A stretch of DNA of 64,000 nucleotides from Straminergon stramineum (GCA_963920665.1 OY987272.1:17241001-17305000); one strand, 5' to 3'; positions 47,701 through 60,900 are shown, numbered from the stretch's first letter. A program made the numbers and translations. Notes: generated from the sequence alone by a model not told the origin.

Positions 47701-50318
47701 TTCATGCATTGAATTATACCTCGACTCTTCTCCATCTTCACCCGAGCTTTCCGCACCTCCCTCACTAACCCCTTCTCCACTCCCATCACTTAGCCTAAAA
47801 CCGCTCCTCCGGTTGGCCTCCCGAAGAAAGGCAGCTGCTTCTCTAGAAGTAGGGTTGGTCCTTGTGGAAACAACTCTCTCAAGTGCTTCTAACATTGATA
47901 TGTCAGCACCATCAATTTCTAATCCCCCAGCTCTTTCTCTCACAGAGGCAGCAGACAGAATTCCCTCTATTGAAGTCCTCGATTCTGGTAGAAGACTAGA
48001 ATCGTCCAGGTCAATAAGATCTAAAATCGCGCGTCTGTCATGATTTTCATTTTCGTTAGCCTCTTCATACGGTGTCCCAAGTTCGGAGGGAAGCTCTTCG
48101 TCTACCATGGTGCCTCTAATCTCCGGGTCACCTTGATCTTCGCTACTTTCTCTTATAAGATCATTATGGTAGACGCTAGCGTTATCCTCCCTGATAATAT
48201 CCATATCTTGGCTCTCACTTGGAAGCACTCCAACAATCTGCAAGCACACCAACACGGTCTTCTTTCAATTTAAAAGAAAATTGATCCACAAAGAAAGTCA
48301 TCAGCACTCATAAAGTATAAGAGTTCTCTCCAATAGCAAACCCAGACCTGCTCAACATCACTTTCTTCTGCAGATTCCGCACTTGAGTTGCCAGATATTT
48401 GATTGTCTTCTGATTCTGCATCTGTAAATACATGCTCTGAATCGTCCTCACTTCCTGAAAAATCAGATGGAGCAAAGCCATTGGACTCATACTCCTCTCC
48501 ACTTCTCAAAGGCAGTTTTGCCCACGGCTGAGCCTGACTCCTCTCTAAACCACCCTGTCATGTACAGAACAAATTCCCGTTTCACAAATCTCCTGTAGCT
48601 CGAAAAATGCGAAAAAAAAATCCATCCATTCTGTGCAACTACGCTTCAAAAACCCACCAATGCTAATATGGAATGACACAGATGATTAAGCACAATATTT
48701 GCATAACCTGATACATTACAAATAGAAAATATGATGCAGTAGACTGTACAATATTATACCTGATATAAATGTTTAGTACCACCATCTTGCAGACTTTTTA
48801 CTAGATCTGCACAGTGGCCTGTCCCTTTACAACACAAACACCTTTGAAAGCGAAGCTCTCGTAATGCTAAAAGCTTGCGCAAAGCTGCACTTGTTGTCCA
48901 CAAGTTCATGACGCCAGTACGACACATAGAGAGCTTGGACAGCTTCGGCATAGAACTAAAGCACCCCTCAGGTAAGCAGGAAAGTGGAAGGCAGTAGTCA
49001 AGATCCAGGGTCTGTAAGTTGGGAAAATGTCCCAACATTTCCATTTTACGAATGCGAGAGGAACTAAGATCCATAGTTTGACAATCAATCCCACCTTGAA
49101 ATAGCTCCCTGTCAAAGAAGTAACATCAGAAAGTATATAAAGAATTATGAAAGATTTATTAATGAGACAACTGTATTCAAACTGTAGATAACCGACCAGT
49201 TGAAGTTAGTAAATGGACAGAGGATTCACAGTGTCATAACACATTTCAAGTAACATACCTCACAGCTTCTCGCCCGAAAACATTGTCTCGTAAGTCTACC
49301 TTTCGAAGCTTGCAACCCACAGCTCGCATGACTTGAACCAGCAGAGACCAACTTAAATTTGAATCTCTGTTCCTATATACAACATCGACTGCATCTAAAT
49401 CTGATCTTTCGACTGCTGACAACGTCTCAATGAGAGGTTCCATGTCAGTATCTTGGAGCTCATCCAAAATAAGCATTAGAGTTTGTTTCTCCTTCTTCGT
49501 ATGCTGAGTTCGAACCTGCCATATTGGTGAGCAAATAAAACTCGACTCTTCAGATTTCCTCTACAATCCCAAGAGAATCGATCGAAATATTATCCATTCT
49601 GAGTGATAGGTTCAACACGAATCTTTCCTCGCAGGTCGACATAAATAATGCTAAAAACCAAACACTCTGTTTTGGATGTATCACTCTGCAAATTGGACGC
49701 CCTAGACACCACTAGTAGAAGCGCAAGAGAAATATTTAATTATGATGCAGTGCACTCACCATGGGAAGAATTTGACATAAGCAGAAAACCCTAGGTATGC
49801 GAAACAAAGAAGAAGGTAATGCCTGACAAATCACATGTTTAGCAGAAAAATCATTACAAATCAGACTTGAACTCTCAAGAGGAATTTCGTAATTCCTTTC
49901 TTCTACGCATTACCAACAAACGGTGAAGGTATTTGAGACGCAAGAACTGCAAGCTCACCTTGTCGAAATTTGCGGAGATAACACCATTAGGACTCGTGCC
50001 ATACCTTTCGCATGCACTAATATATCTGCAAAATCAAGTCAGCAGATGCAAAAACAAATTATATAATATTCCATTAAAAAGACACACTTTCCAGTGTACA
50101 CATGGGATATTCCTTGATACATATCTGTCACCAAATTCAGAAAGCTCTAGTATAACCAAAAACTCTCTCAGAAGTAATACACAGCTCAGGCTGGGTAAGT
50201 TCATGAGTACATGGGTGGATAACCACAAATTGGAAGTCACTTTCATATCCGAGCTACCTTGAAAATGCATAAGAACTTACCTATCGTTTAGAGCATTATG
50301 ATCGCAAGAAGTGTCCAT
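44710..50318 (-). CDS. LRR-WD40 fusion protein (plant transducin/WD40 repeat-like, cf. Arabidopsis At5g12920)
   Basis: This is a ~993-aa scaffold-type protein with 12 exons on the minus strand: 50318-50281, 50025-49959, 49515-49259, 49108-48760, 48554-48348, 48237-47494, 47385-47011, 46887-46342, 46003-45809, 45493-45437, 45085-45023, 44793-44710. All are GT-AG and every phase agrees, so the model is coherent. Residues 1-~120 read YISACERYGTSPNGVISANF and a helical part. Residues ~120-235 carry leucine-rich repeats (NLQTLDLDYCLPLSCLP, LSMCRTGVMNLWTT, LALRELRFQRC). Residues ~255-400 are acidic and Ser-rich (SGSEDDSEHVF). From ~640 to the end are WD40 repeats: LIAGSDNGCLQLYDV, FVASGYSNHVGLYDLRTG, FATSSFDKEIKMWDLR, and YIISGSCEENVVRVC. 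A linker of poly-charged and helical sequence joins them. The DLR and WDLR ends would suit a CUL4-DDB1 substrate receptor; that role is inferred. Confidence 0.88.
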
Positions 50319-51690
50319 TGTCTTCCTCTGACTTTAATCCCCAACAGCAATCTGCCTCACACAAGCACTTCAAGCGTACATGGAATCACAGGAACTATTC
50401 GCACACTTCAGAAAGAATAAGATTCTCCTGGAGGATGCAACCAAATCGATAAAGAAATATCGAATTTGTACTTGAGCGCAACCATCAACGGCCACACATG
50501 TGCGTCGTCCATTCCCTGCAGTCAACCGCAAAGGACAATGAGCACCATCACCAACCAAAATTTCAGCTCGCCAGTCTAAAAATTTATTCGCAACACAGTT
50601 CGTGTATCCAAACTCGTTGGCACTTGGTGCAACGTTGTTTGCACTTTGTAGGTTTTGCAGTTGGTGCATTTACCCGCCAGAGTCCCCAACTTCACACTCG
50701 TAAAAATTGCCGGGATGCGTCGGAAATCGCTCGAGACTCTTAAGAATGTCGCATCTCACGTATGAACACATAACGCAACAGGTTACCAAAGGATATCTAC
50801 GGTCATCTAATGATCGGCGGCGGCGCATCGTTGTTCTCGCAACGTTCATCTAGAGCATCAATCTGATGTCCAAATCGAAAGCTTACTACAATTTTCCTTT
50901 GCCAAATTCTACATATCTACTGCTTTGCGAATCACCATGGAGTTAATCGAATCGAATCGAATCAAATTAAGACGGCTGTCTGACAACAAGGATAAGACAT
51001 TCCTTAATAAGGTGCTTTTCATTCCTGTCCCCGATCTCCAGCTAAATACCCTGTCTACCCTAAAATTCACGATCGCAAACCAGGCAAATATTCCTCAGGC
51101 ACGTCTCGAATTCGTAATCATTAAAAAATCTCAGCGTCAGTCTCTCACCCTAAATACACACTTCACACCAAAATTGCAAGAACCCTTACTTGAACGAGAC
51201 GCACGCGAAGTCGTCGAATTCCAGCAATCTCTTAGCAGCACATCGCTCCGGGACAATGCGAGCACCTAATAGCGCCTCCTTTGAAACCTCACCTCGCACA
51301 AAACCTACCTGCAAGTCACCAAATTGCATCGCCACACCGCCAGAACCCTCCCTCTCCCTCGCCTGGAAAAACGATCGAGCATGCAATCTAACCAAAAATG
51401 TACGACCTCCAAGGTAGAACAAATCGAGGAATTCGTGTTAGGGACGCAATCTCGGCGCGACAGAATGGCGAAAAGGCATGACAGGAAGCGGCAAGGAATC
51501 GATAATCACCCGGCAATTACAAGCGTTGCAAGACGAGAATTGTGTGACGGGAAGTAAGGGAGCTGCTTTGAGACCTCAGGAGATTACTACGGAGCGGATG
51601 CTGTGAGGATTGACGCTGGGGCTATGGCGATGATCAGCTTCGATTGCAGTTCGCCTTTGTCTTCATCGCCATGATCGTCTATGTCTCACC
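50319..51690. promoter_or_regulatory. Upstream region of the LRR-WD40 gene
   Basis: About 1.3 kb of intermediate GC lies 5-prime of the ATG at 50318. Short ORFs on both strands (e.g. 51186-51422, 50498-50743) overlap each other and show no protein family features. The strong AT-rich spacer starts near 51770. Confidence 0.4.
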
Positions 51691-52219
51691 TTTGTGCTTT
51701 TGGTGACGCTGAGAAGGGGCGCCCTTGGAACGGGTCGGGTCGGGCCGGAACGGGTTGGGCTGGGTATGAGCAGGGTTATTTTATTGGTAATTTCATCTAA
51801 ATTATTTTCAAAATTTGGAACAATTTGGCATCATCAACCAATTTTTCTTCAAATTTTTCCTATAGGCTTGATGCTACCCAATTATTTTTGGTGCTTTCAG
51901 ACATTTAAATGCCTAAAAAAATACCCTAGGTATGAATGGTGTGCTTCAAAAACTGGCACCTAAATTGGCTTACTTGTAGCAATCAAGAACCTAAATACAT
52001 TTTTTATGTAACCCTGAAAAGATAGGCCAATGGCCGCTTTTTCAAACCTAAAAGTCCCTCTTTAGGCTTTACACTTCCATTTGTACTTATTTTTTAGAGA
52101 TGTAATTACAAGGTTTCTATAAGTTGTAAAATTTTAGAATATTTTCGTAAATTTTGTAAAATTCTTGTGAATTTTTTGAATAAAAAATGAATAAAATTCA
52201 TATCAAATACAAAATATGT

Positions 52220-53410
52220 GTAAAAAATCTGAAAACTTCTTCAAAGGGGTATATTATAGTGTAAAATATCATGATGCAAAAAAATTACTATGCATTTTAA
52301 CATTAGAACATCAATACTCCAAAATAATTGGCCCAATGTTCAAATTGGAATAAGAAACCAAACTTGATAAGCTTCATTTCATCATTGTTCAAATTCAAAA
52401 AAGATTATTGTTTGGCTTAAATTGAAATCTAAAGAAAATAGCATGAATTGCCAAAATACACTACATGGTGATCCATGGACTTGCAATTTTCTTATGTAGT
52501 AAAGTCAAAATATACTACAAGGAGAGAATATCAATCATTTTTCATTGAAATTGGGTTCAAACAATTCCCCCTTCAAAAAATTGGATGAAAAAACGGGTTT
52601 TTTCATCCTTCAAGCTTCACTAAATTCATCCAAAGGATACAATACATTATCTTTGGCATTTCAGAATTAAGATTTTAGGATTTTTGTTAACTCTCATGAT
52701 TACAAGAAAGGGCATCATCGACTACATATTTCAAACTTTAAAGTTCTTCTCTTTGTATGCTCTCATTTTACAACTATATATAATTAAAAATATATTTTTT
52801 ATTTTAATCGCGATGTAATTATATGTCTACAAGAGGTCCTAAATTTTTTAGATTTTATGGTAAAAATCTGAAATTATAGCGAATTTTGAAATAGAAATTT
52901 AAAAAATCCAAATAAAATGTAATGTATGCTCAAAATCTGAAATTTTTCCATTTGTGTATATAATATTTTAGACACATCATGGTGCAAAAATCTTTACTAC
53001 GTCATTACTCAATATAAATTTATAAAATCTAAACTCTAAGGTAATCAACCCAAAGTTCAAGTTGCTATAGAATATTGAAGTTTAGGAATTTTTCAAATTT
53101 TTAGATTGGAATAAGAACTAAACTTAATAAGCTTTGTTTCACAAGTCAGGCTTAAATTCAAAAAACATCATTTCATGACTCAAATTCACATCAAAAGCAA
53201 GTATGTAGAAGATGTCAAAATACACAACATTTTGATCCATGAATCAAGAATCTTCCTATCTAGAAAGATAAAAAATACTACAATTAGGCAATATTCAACA
53301 ACATTCTCAAACCATATGTTCAAGAACCTCCTTCAAAAAACAATTGGATGTAAAAATGTGTTACTTTATCTTCCGGGTCTTCACAAAGTCATCCATCAAC
53401 CAATAATTGG
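52220..53410. repeat. Diverged ~700-bp tandem duplication in AT-rich spacer
   Basis: 52220-52640 and ~52930-53410 share ordered blocks: AAAATCTGAAA, ATCATG(A/G)TGCAAAAA, TTGGAATAAGAA.C.AAACTT, ATAAGCTT.GTTTCA, CCAAAATACAC/TCAAAATACAC, TTGATCCATG, CTCCTTCAAAAAA.AATTGGAT and a final TCATCC. Homology is clear but old. No coding potential is seen. Confidence 0.6.
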
Positions 53411-54149
53411 TTTCTAGAGGGTTATAAGGTCAATCCCTAAAGAACAAGACCTATCACCAAGGTAATTAGCAAAAAATGATTTAATTCATGGACCATTGAG
53501 TACATTTTTCATTTCTATAGTAATCTTAAAAGTCATACATTGGCCATTTTGGGACCTCAATATTGTTCTAGGGTTAACCATTAAAGGTCCCCACATCTAT
53601 AATGTAAATTTTGCCTACTTGATAAAACTCAGGGAAATATAATATAGGGGGGTAATTCCTAAGGAAAGGTCAATAAGTCTAACATTTGTGTGACTAAGGT
53701 CACTTGTTTTCGTATTTTGAATATTTATCTATTTTGTTTACTATTTGTTTCGGGAATTCAACAAAAGAAACCCACACTTTTAGTCAAATAATCTCAGTCC
53801 ATCCCAAATGCTATTTATAATAGACTCCATGTATGCGGTCCCAGTCCTATATAGTATGTTTTGGCTCATGACAAATCCTTTGGTCAATTTCTTAGGTTTG
53901 ATCAATTTGTCTTGACAATGCATGTACTATCAACGTAATCAAATCCACCAAGGTATATATTTGAAATACAATAGACTTTTAGGAAAATTATTTATTACTT
54001 TAATTCCTCTTTATTTTTCCTCAACTAATCCATACTATATTATTAGCCTAATTGCTAATTTAAAATGCAAATATCAAATCCGCATTTTCTATCCATTTGC
54101 TCAATATGCAAAGTATGAAAAGATTAGAATTTCATTCCTAGTTTAGTCA

Positions 54150-55370
54150 ATTTATTCTTCACGTCAACTCCATAGCTTTAGCTTTCCAATCAATTTGTCT
54201 TTAACTTTATCTTCATTTTACTTGAATCAATTCGTCAAGACCATAGACCCTTAACCATATGACTATTGGTCCTAGCACCTATGACCGTGCACTCTTTACT
54301 ACTGGCCACTGTTCCATTAATTAGCCCGCAACCCCAAGCTATGCTATCTATTTGACATAGTTGTGAATTTGCAAATTGACCAATTGACAATAACTCAAGA
54401 CTAAGCTAAATTGTCTTCTACTTGTTTTTAATTCAAATTCGACATGCTAACACTACTTTGTGAATGCAAACATCTTTAAACATCTAATTATGTCCAGTTG
54501 TTTTAACACATCTTTACCAATTGCTATTTGTCTCAGTCAAATTATATCTCTATGTTCATCACACAATATTGAGAAATTGTTCAATATACTTCTAACTAAA
54601 CTTACACAAGCTAATACACATTGCCATCGTCTACTAGATCATTAGCTCTTGACTATTTGATCTCACATATGGAATTTACCAAACAATGATTTATACTTCA
54701 CAAACTTCACACACTTAAATATGCTCCCCTCTTCCCCACTCAACAATTCAACTAGTCTAGCAATTTCAATAATTGCTCCAATGACTAATTAGATACTAAT
54801 TCAGGTTCTTAACAATTTGATCATTCAATTCACTTAACCAATTGACACTCACTTCTTACATAACATTATAATTGAGTCAACATTCACAATTTGACTAATC
54901 CAACAATTGATCATTCAATCACGACAAGTAGAACACAAAGAAACTCCCACCAAATTGACATACATTGTTGATTACTTGAACTCACTTAGTTAGTGCTCCA
55001 ACAAACTCCAATTTGACTTAACAACACAATTCTCTCTCACAACAATTACTTGCACAAATTGACTCAAGAATCCTCATCAAGTGTGAATACACAATATTCA
55101 CTTTCATTAACACTAATTGAGTCAGACTTTACAATTTGATCTTCAAACACAACATACACAATTTACACAATTTGACTACTCAGAAATTAGCCCTCAATTA
55201 CTAATTGACTTAACTCCAACAACTTTTCTCACGACTTGACCAAGCAATTACTCACCACCTATGAGTTTCATACAATCTCAAAATACACAATTACACTTGA
55301 GCTACCCGCTCAAAGACAATTAGAATAATTCTCAATATATTGATTAATATAAGTTTCAACAAATAGTTAC
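54150..55370. other. CAATTTGACT-rich low-complexity stretch
   Basis: Words of the type CAATTTGACTA, AATTGACTCA and ACACAATT recur irregularly on this strand for over 1 kb. G is depleted, so the plus strand is strongly biased to A, C and T. It looks like a decayed satellite or simple-sequence expansion, and no gene is seen. Confidence 0.45.
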
Positions 55371-55714
55371 AGTACTTAGATAATTTGACACACTAGAATA
55401 CTTAGGCTCTTCAACTGGAGAGAAAGAGAGAGAATGCAAATAAACATTTGGACTTATAGTCCCAAAACAAAAATTGACCAAAAGTGCGTGACTGTTCATT
55501 GAAGATGCACCTTCATCTATTGGACTTGCTTCGAATCCTAGCCTATTAGACCTATTCAAACCTATTTATATATTTTTTGGATTTATGTACAAAATATCTA
55601 GCCACTTATCACACTACAAAGGAAATTAGGCTATTTGTTTACTCTATCTACACCTACAAGGCCGACTAGACACAAATCAAAATTTAACTGAGACTACAAC
55701 ATCTAAAAAGGAAT

Positions 55715-56611
55715 TCATGAATATTGTTCAAATTTGATTGTAACTAACTTCCGTAGTAAATATATATTCTGAATTTGCTTATATTCTACGAAAGTGAATA
55801 ACTTTATCTCTTCACCATCTTCATTTCTATATTCTTCAAAATAAGAATAACCTTCTTCAGTTTCATCTTCTTCATCTGTAATTTTTATCTCTTTCTTTGT
55901 CACCTTTGACACTAGACATTCATATTCTTCATCATTGAAATTGTTTTCATAATCTATATTTTCTCCATGCTTACTTTCATTGGCATCTAAACTCTCATCA
56001 GAATCATTGCTATTAGAAGTGTCTTCAGAATCATTGCTATTGGAAGTCTCATCAAAATTAGTACTATTTGAAATCTCGTTAGAATCACTACTATACAAAG
56101 TCTCATTCAAATCACTACTATTTGAAATCTCTCCAAAGTCATTGTTATCAAAAATACCTTCAAGATCAATAACTTCATATCCTTTTGTTTTCTCTTGGTT
56201 GATATCATTTGTTTCATCAATATTGAATATGAAAGAAGTTTTTTTGCTTAATTTTGGAATAGCCTTTGTAGTTTTTCCTTGGGCTTTGCTAGTTGATATG
56301 GCATTTTTAGCATCAATACCTTGTGGCTTCTTTCGACAAACTTTATTGCCAACTTTGTATGTTGCATGAGGACAATCAATGTTTAAACACTTATAACGAG
56401 GTTGTTTCCAATTGTGATTTGCAAACATCCAAAACCTATGATTCCTTGATTTGCAATTTGGACATTTTTTTGGTAGTGATTTAACCAACTCATCCATTTT
56501 TTCTTTAGGCCAAATTCTTTTATTTTTAGTTGTGTTTTCTATTCTTCTCTTTTTGTTTTCATTTGTTTTCACTTCATCATCACCAATCCACTTCCTTGAT
56601 GGCATCTCCAT
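55715..56611 (-). CDS. Dof-like zinc-finger protein with altered spacing and acidic repeat tail
   Basis: This is a single-exon ORF of 298 aa. The start is the first ATG in frame; 10 further codons before it begin with GTG. Residues ~18-32 are basic (a possible nuclear signal). Residues 48-95 form a zinc finger: KKCPNC, then 21 residues containing RFWMF.NHN and QPRY, then C75, four residues, C80. The X21 spacing and the CP.C..S, N-rich middle and QPRY.C words match the plant Dof domain. Dof normally has X2 between the last two cysteines, here X4, and a fifth Cys follows at 92 in CRKK. The second half (~150-270) is acidic, with repeats of SNSxDxxE / SNSNDSDE type, as in activation regions. Codons are very A/T-rich (Lys, Asn, Ile, Glu), unlike other genes here. 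It could be a Dof-derived factor or a transposon-borne ORF. Confidence 0.6.
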   Translation of the reverse strand: MEMPSRKWIGDDEVKTNENKKRRIENTTKNKRIWPKEKMDELVKSLPKKCPNCKSRNHRFWMFANHNWKQPRYKCLNIDCPHATYKVGNKVCRKKPQGIDAKNAISTSKAQGKTTKAIPKLSKKTSFIFNIDETNDINQEKTKGYEVIDLEGIFDNNDFGEISNSSDLNETLYSSDSNEISNSTNFDETSNSNDSEDTSNSNDSDESLDANESKHGENIDYENNFNDEEYECLVSKVTKKEIKITDEEDETEEGYSYFEEYRNEDGEEIKLFTFVEYKQIQNIYLLRKLVTIKFEQYS

Positions 56612-56724
56612 TTTGAATAAATATTGAAAGTAGATCAACACAAAAATTCTAAATTAGAACTTGAATGACTTCAAGAGTTATTTTTGCTATTGAAAGAGTT
56701 CTAGAGAAAGAGTCTAATTATGGT

Positions 56725-56736
56725 TATATATATAAG
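56725..56736 (-). promoter_or_regulatory. Candidate TATA box of the Dof-like gene
   Basis: The minus strand reads CTTATATATATAACC, about 115-125 bp upstream of the ATG at 56611. That is a normal distance for a plant TATA box plus short 5-prime UTR. In AT-rich DNA such matches also occur by chance. Confidence 0.4.
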
Positions 56737-56799
56737 ATGAAATCAAGAAAAAGTAATATCAAAAAGTAAAAGAACTTGCCTCTCCTAGAAAAAAAATCT

Positions 56800-57685
56800 T
56801 TTACTTTGATGATTGTATTGACTATTGAAATAAAAGGAAGAGAAATAAAGGAAACAAAAAAATAAAAGAACTTACTTCTTCTAAATTTTTTTTAAAATTT
56901 TAGTACTTTACTAACTTCCAAAAAAATATTCTTTTAATTTGATAATTATGATGAAGTAAAAGTAAAAATGTAATGCCTTGAAGTAAGAAATAGATGAATT
57001 GAATTAAAAGCAAAAAAAATTGACTTATCATCCTTGAAGTTTAGAAAAGAATAAAAAAAAAGACAATATTTCATTTTTCAATCTTCTTTTATAAAAAATA
57101 AAAGATTTTTTTTGTTATCATTCATCAATCTTGGTGACTAAGAAATAATTACATTTGCCTTGTAATATGCTTGAAGTTGAATGATTCTTTTACTTTAAAT
57201 TGCATTTATAAAGAATCTCTTATTAATTTTTAACCCCAAATGGGCTTTCTAGAACATAAGTAGAAGTGATTTGGTCCAACTTGGTTGTAACTTTTAAAAG
57301 TATTAATTTTTGGTTTTGATTTGAACTTTGAAAATGAAGCCTAACAAGTTATCTTTTTATTCTAATTCAAAACTTTTAAAAGATCTAAAAGATTCAATGA
57401 GTTATTTCAATTGGAAGCTCCATGTATTAGAATCCAATAACTTAATTTTGAATGCATCAATTACATGACTTATTTTCTTCTTCACTTCTAGAGTCCAAGA
57501 CCAATTCTTTTTGTCAAAAAACATTCAAAACTACCACTTCTATTGTGTTCACCTAAGAACTTAGAAAAATATTATTTTAGAATCTAATCGAAGGATCTTG
57601 TACTACACTTGTCTCAACAATGCTAATACATGAGCCTAGAAATGCAAGACTATGAGCCTTAAGCTTGGGTATAAGTAGCCACCCT
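56800..57685. other. AT-rich spacer, no genes
   Basis: A-rich and AT-rich sequence with poly-A runs; no ORFs of note. Confidence 0.5.
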
Positions 57686-57905
57686 ACAACCATTGAAGAT
57701 ATCTATAACATATGTACCTATAATATACATACCCTATGACCAAGGAAGGTGTCTATAACATAGATACCTTATATCATAGAAGGTGTTTATAATATAGGCA
57801 CCTATAATAGAGATATCTATAACCATGGAAGGTGTCCTATAACATAGGTATCCTATAACTATGAAAGGTGTTGATGACATAGGTATACATAACATAGGCA
57901 TCTAG
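57686..57905. repeat. Degenerate minisatellite (~35-40-bp unit)
   Basis: Repeated variants of GAAGGTGTCTATAACATAGG and TACCTATAACAT follow each other about six times, with changing lengths. Typical words are GGTGTC(C)TATAACATA, TAGGTACC/TAGGCACC and TATAAC(C)ATGG. No conserved reading frame runs through it. Confidence 0.75.
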
Positions 57906-60900
57906 GCTTATAGTCTCAAAAATCTAGGCTCACATGCTAGTAACTTTGCACTTGTCATAAATCACATAGTAAAAACTTCTTAATGTTTGACCATACGAAT
58001 TGAAAGATAAGTATTCTAAGTGAGAATTTTTTTTAAAGGATGCTTTAATTGCATGCAAAACAAGAAGCTCCTGAACTTTTACATCAATAATCCAAATGGA
58101 ATGAATCAAAGCTTTCCACTTAGACTAAAATATAATATATGAGAAAAAATATTTCAATTTGAATTTCAAATTTTTGTGGAATTTTTTGTTGCCCATCTCC
58201 TCCATTTTGCAATTATTGTAGAATAACATTTGCTTTGGGGCACCAATTGAAAATATAATTATATTCTTACAAAGCTAATAAGTTTATCTATTTTATGAAA
58301 AAGTTTCACCCAAAATTGAGCTCATGGAAACTTACCCAAAATCCACTTTGTCTCCCATAGGGACAATGGGACTTTAGGGTTATAACTAATTTTAATGTTT
58401 AAATTTAGAAAATATCATTTCTCATCCTAACCTTCATTTTTGGTCAAAATTTCAAATTCTTTTAGCATACATTCCAATTTATATACATTTATGTACATAT
58501 TATTATTTTTTAAATCACAATGATTTAATATTGAAAATTTCATTTTTGTAGAAAATGTGATTATTTACTCATGAAAATTATTAAAAAAAATTATCAATCC
58601 ATTCTATAAAGTCTAAATTTAGCTTGATGGTCACAACTTGACTTGAAGGTCATTACTAAGGGTGTTTTTGATGTAATAATAATAATAATAATTTGAATTT
58701 TTTTTCATGCAATTCTTCATAGCTACTTTATTTCTTCAAGAAACTTTTAAAATTTTGGATTTTTTTATATTTAATGATTGAATAATATTAATTAGTATAA
58801 AATATATAATAATTATAGTTTAATATACTTTTGGGTTGCATCAACACATTGGTGACAAATAATTAATTAAAGTTCCCAAAGCAGGTTCGGCAACTTATAG
58901 TTTACTTTCGAAATATTCAAAATTACATTAAGTGAACAACATCATTTTCAACAACTAGTTTCTCAAGTCTCTTTTGTTGACATTGTAGTTCAAGAACAGA
59001 CAAGTATATTATACAATTGGGGTGGTAGGAGGTGAAACAACCCATGTGGGATATATGAATTAGGATCAATAAGAGCTCAACTACTCATAGTTAAGGTCTT
59101 ATCTTTAAATTATCCCATACCATTTGAGGACTCATGATGGACAATGGATTTCATTATAAAAACGACCTCCCCACCCTCACTTTGAACAGTCATGTGTGAA
59201 TGAACCATTCCTACTTTTTGCTAATGATTAATTTCATAATTGCAAATGAGAAGTGGACTTCATTTTGGCCTTATCGCCTAATAAGAAATATTTTCTTTGC
59301 TTACAATAACTTGGTCATTTAATTCTTTCTGAATTTGGCAATTCCTCTTTTTCATTTTATTTATTTTTCGGCTTTCTTGAAAAAGATTATTTTTCACGGG
59401 CTCTACTCCAAACATACGGTATTACGATACTTATGAAGATTTTAAAAAATTTTATAAATAATACATAGTTTCATATATCAAAATTATTGCATTGAAATGT
59501 TTCTATGAGTTAAAGACTAAATAGAGCTCAAAACAAAGTTTGACTACAGTTATCACAATAGAGTTGGTCCTTAAAAGTTAATAAGGGAGAATTCCTAGTT
59601 AGTGGGGAATGTGAAAGTTTTATTGCAAAATAATGCATGGCCTAAAAAGATTCTAGACTCAAAAAAATTACTTAAAGAAATAAATTAAAATGTTCCACAT
59701 TATTGAAGGTTCAAATTTCATTATTAGGGTCTGAATACAATTTTCATAATCAAACCTTAGTTCATTTAGAGTTACTTAATATAAGAATAATTTTTTCCAA
59801 TTGTAAAAAATTTCAAATATCAGATTTGAAAAATATTATAAATCTTTTCAAATTTGATTGTATGAATCATTTCTTTTGGTAATGCATATCACAATTTGTT
59901 TTGATACAAAAGATTCAAAAAAATTGTAAAAGACTAATTCTACATCACATCTAACTTTTGTCCCAACCTTTGTAGGCCATTAGGGTATAGTGGACTAGCC
60001 TATGACCATGAAATTAAACTTCAAAATACTTCAAAATTATTGGTACTCTATCCACCATTTTTCTATTATATATGGATGAAAAATTATGTTTCCCTAATGT
60101 GATATAATTTCTAATTGTTTTGTCAAAATTTGGAATTATTTTTGAATTTCTATAGACTGAAGAAGTGAAAAGGTTCATAATAAAGATGAAGTAAGCACAA
60201 TGTATATTGTGAACTAATTTTCCTTCATTTAGACTTTAATGTTACAAGCTTTGCATTCAAACTACAATAAAATACACATTTTCAGTAAATTTTCAAACTT
60301 TGTAAGCCAATTTGAAAGTAGGATTGGGAACTTCATTTTAATTTATCAAAAAAAAAATCATCTTGCTTGTTAAAATGAAGTCTTACCTCTTTAAAGATAA
60401 GGGGAAGTCTAAATATCTAAGATTACTACGAAGATGTATTCATTAAATACAACTTAGAAGAATCCATATGATTGGTTCTATTAATCAATAGTAGATCCAA
60501 TCCACTTGGACAATAAAGACATTTTGTGTCCTTTGGATGGTCTAGTAGGCCTTGTGCATTTGAAGAGTAGATGATTTCTTTGAATTTTTTGTGTGCAACT
60601 TTATTGATGCTATAGCCACATTATTGAGTTAAATTCAAGACATTTTAGTTGTTTTTCATTTATATGGACTAGTTTACAAAAAATTATACACTTTTGAGTG
60701 TATTTCAATACTTTGAGCTTTTTTCCTTAAAACTTGATTTTGACATTCCAAACAATAGCTTTAGCTTTTGAAAAAAACTAACTAAATGAAGCTTTTAAAG
60801 TTTCATTTCTACTCCACTTAGAAATTTTGAAAAATTCCTTAAAATAAACATTTTAGAGTTTGAAGATTGAAGTATAAATTTTGGACTTTGTTTATTAGAA

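Noticed and set aside
47071..48273. Plus-strand ORFs of 76-120 codons
   Set aside because: Antisense to exons 6 and 7 of the LRR-WD40 gene.
55980..56369. 129-codon plus-strand ORF rich in Ser and Leu
   Set aside because: It is the complement of the acidic repeat region of the Dof-like gene.
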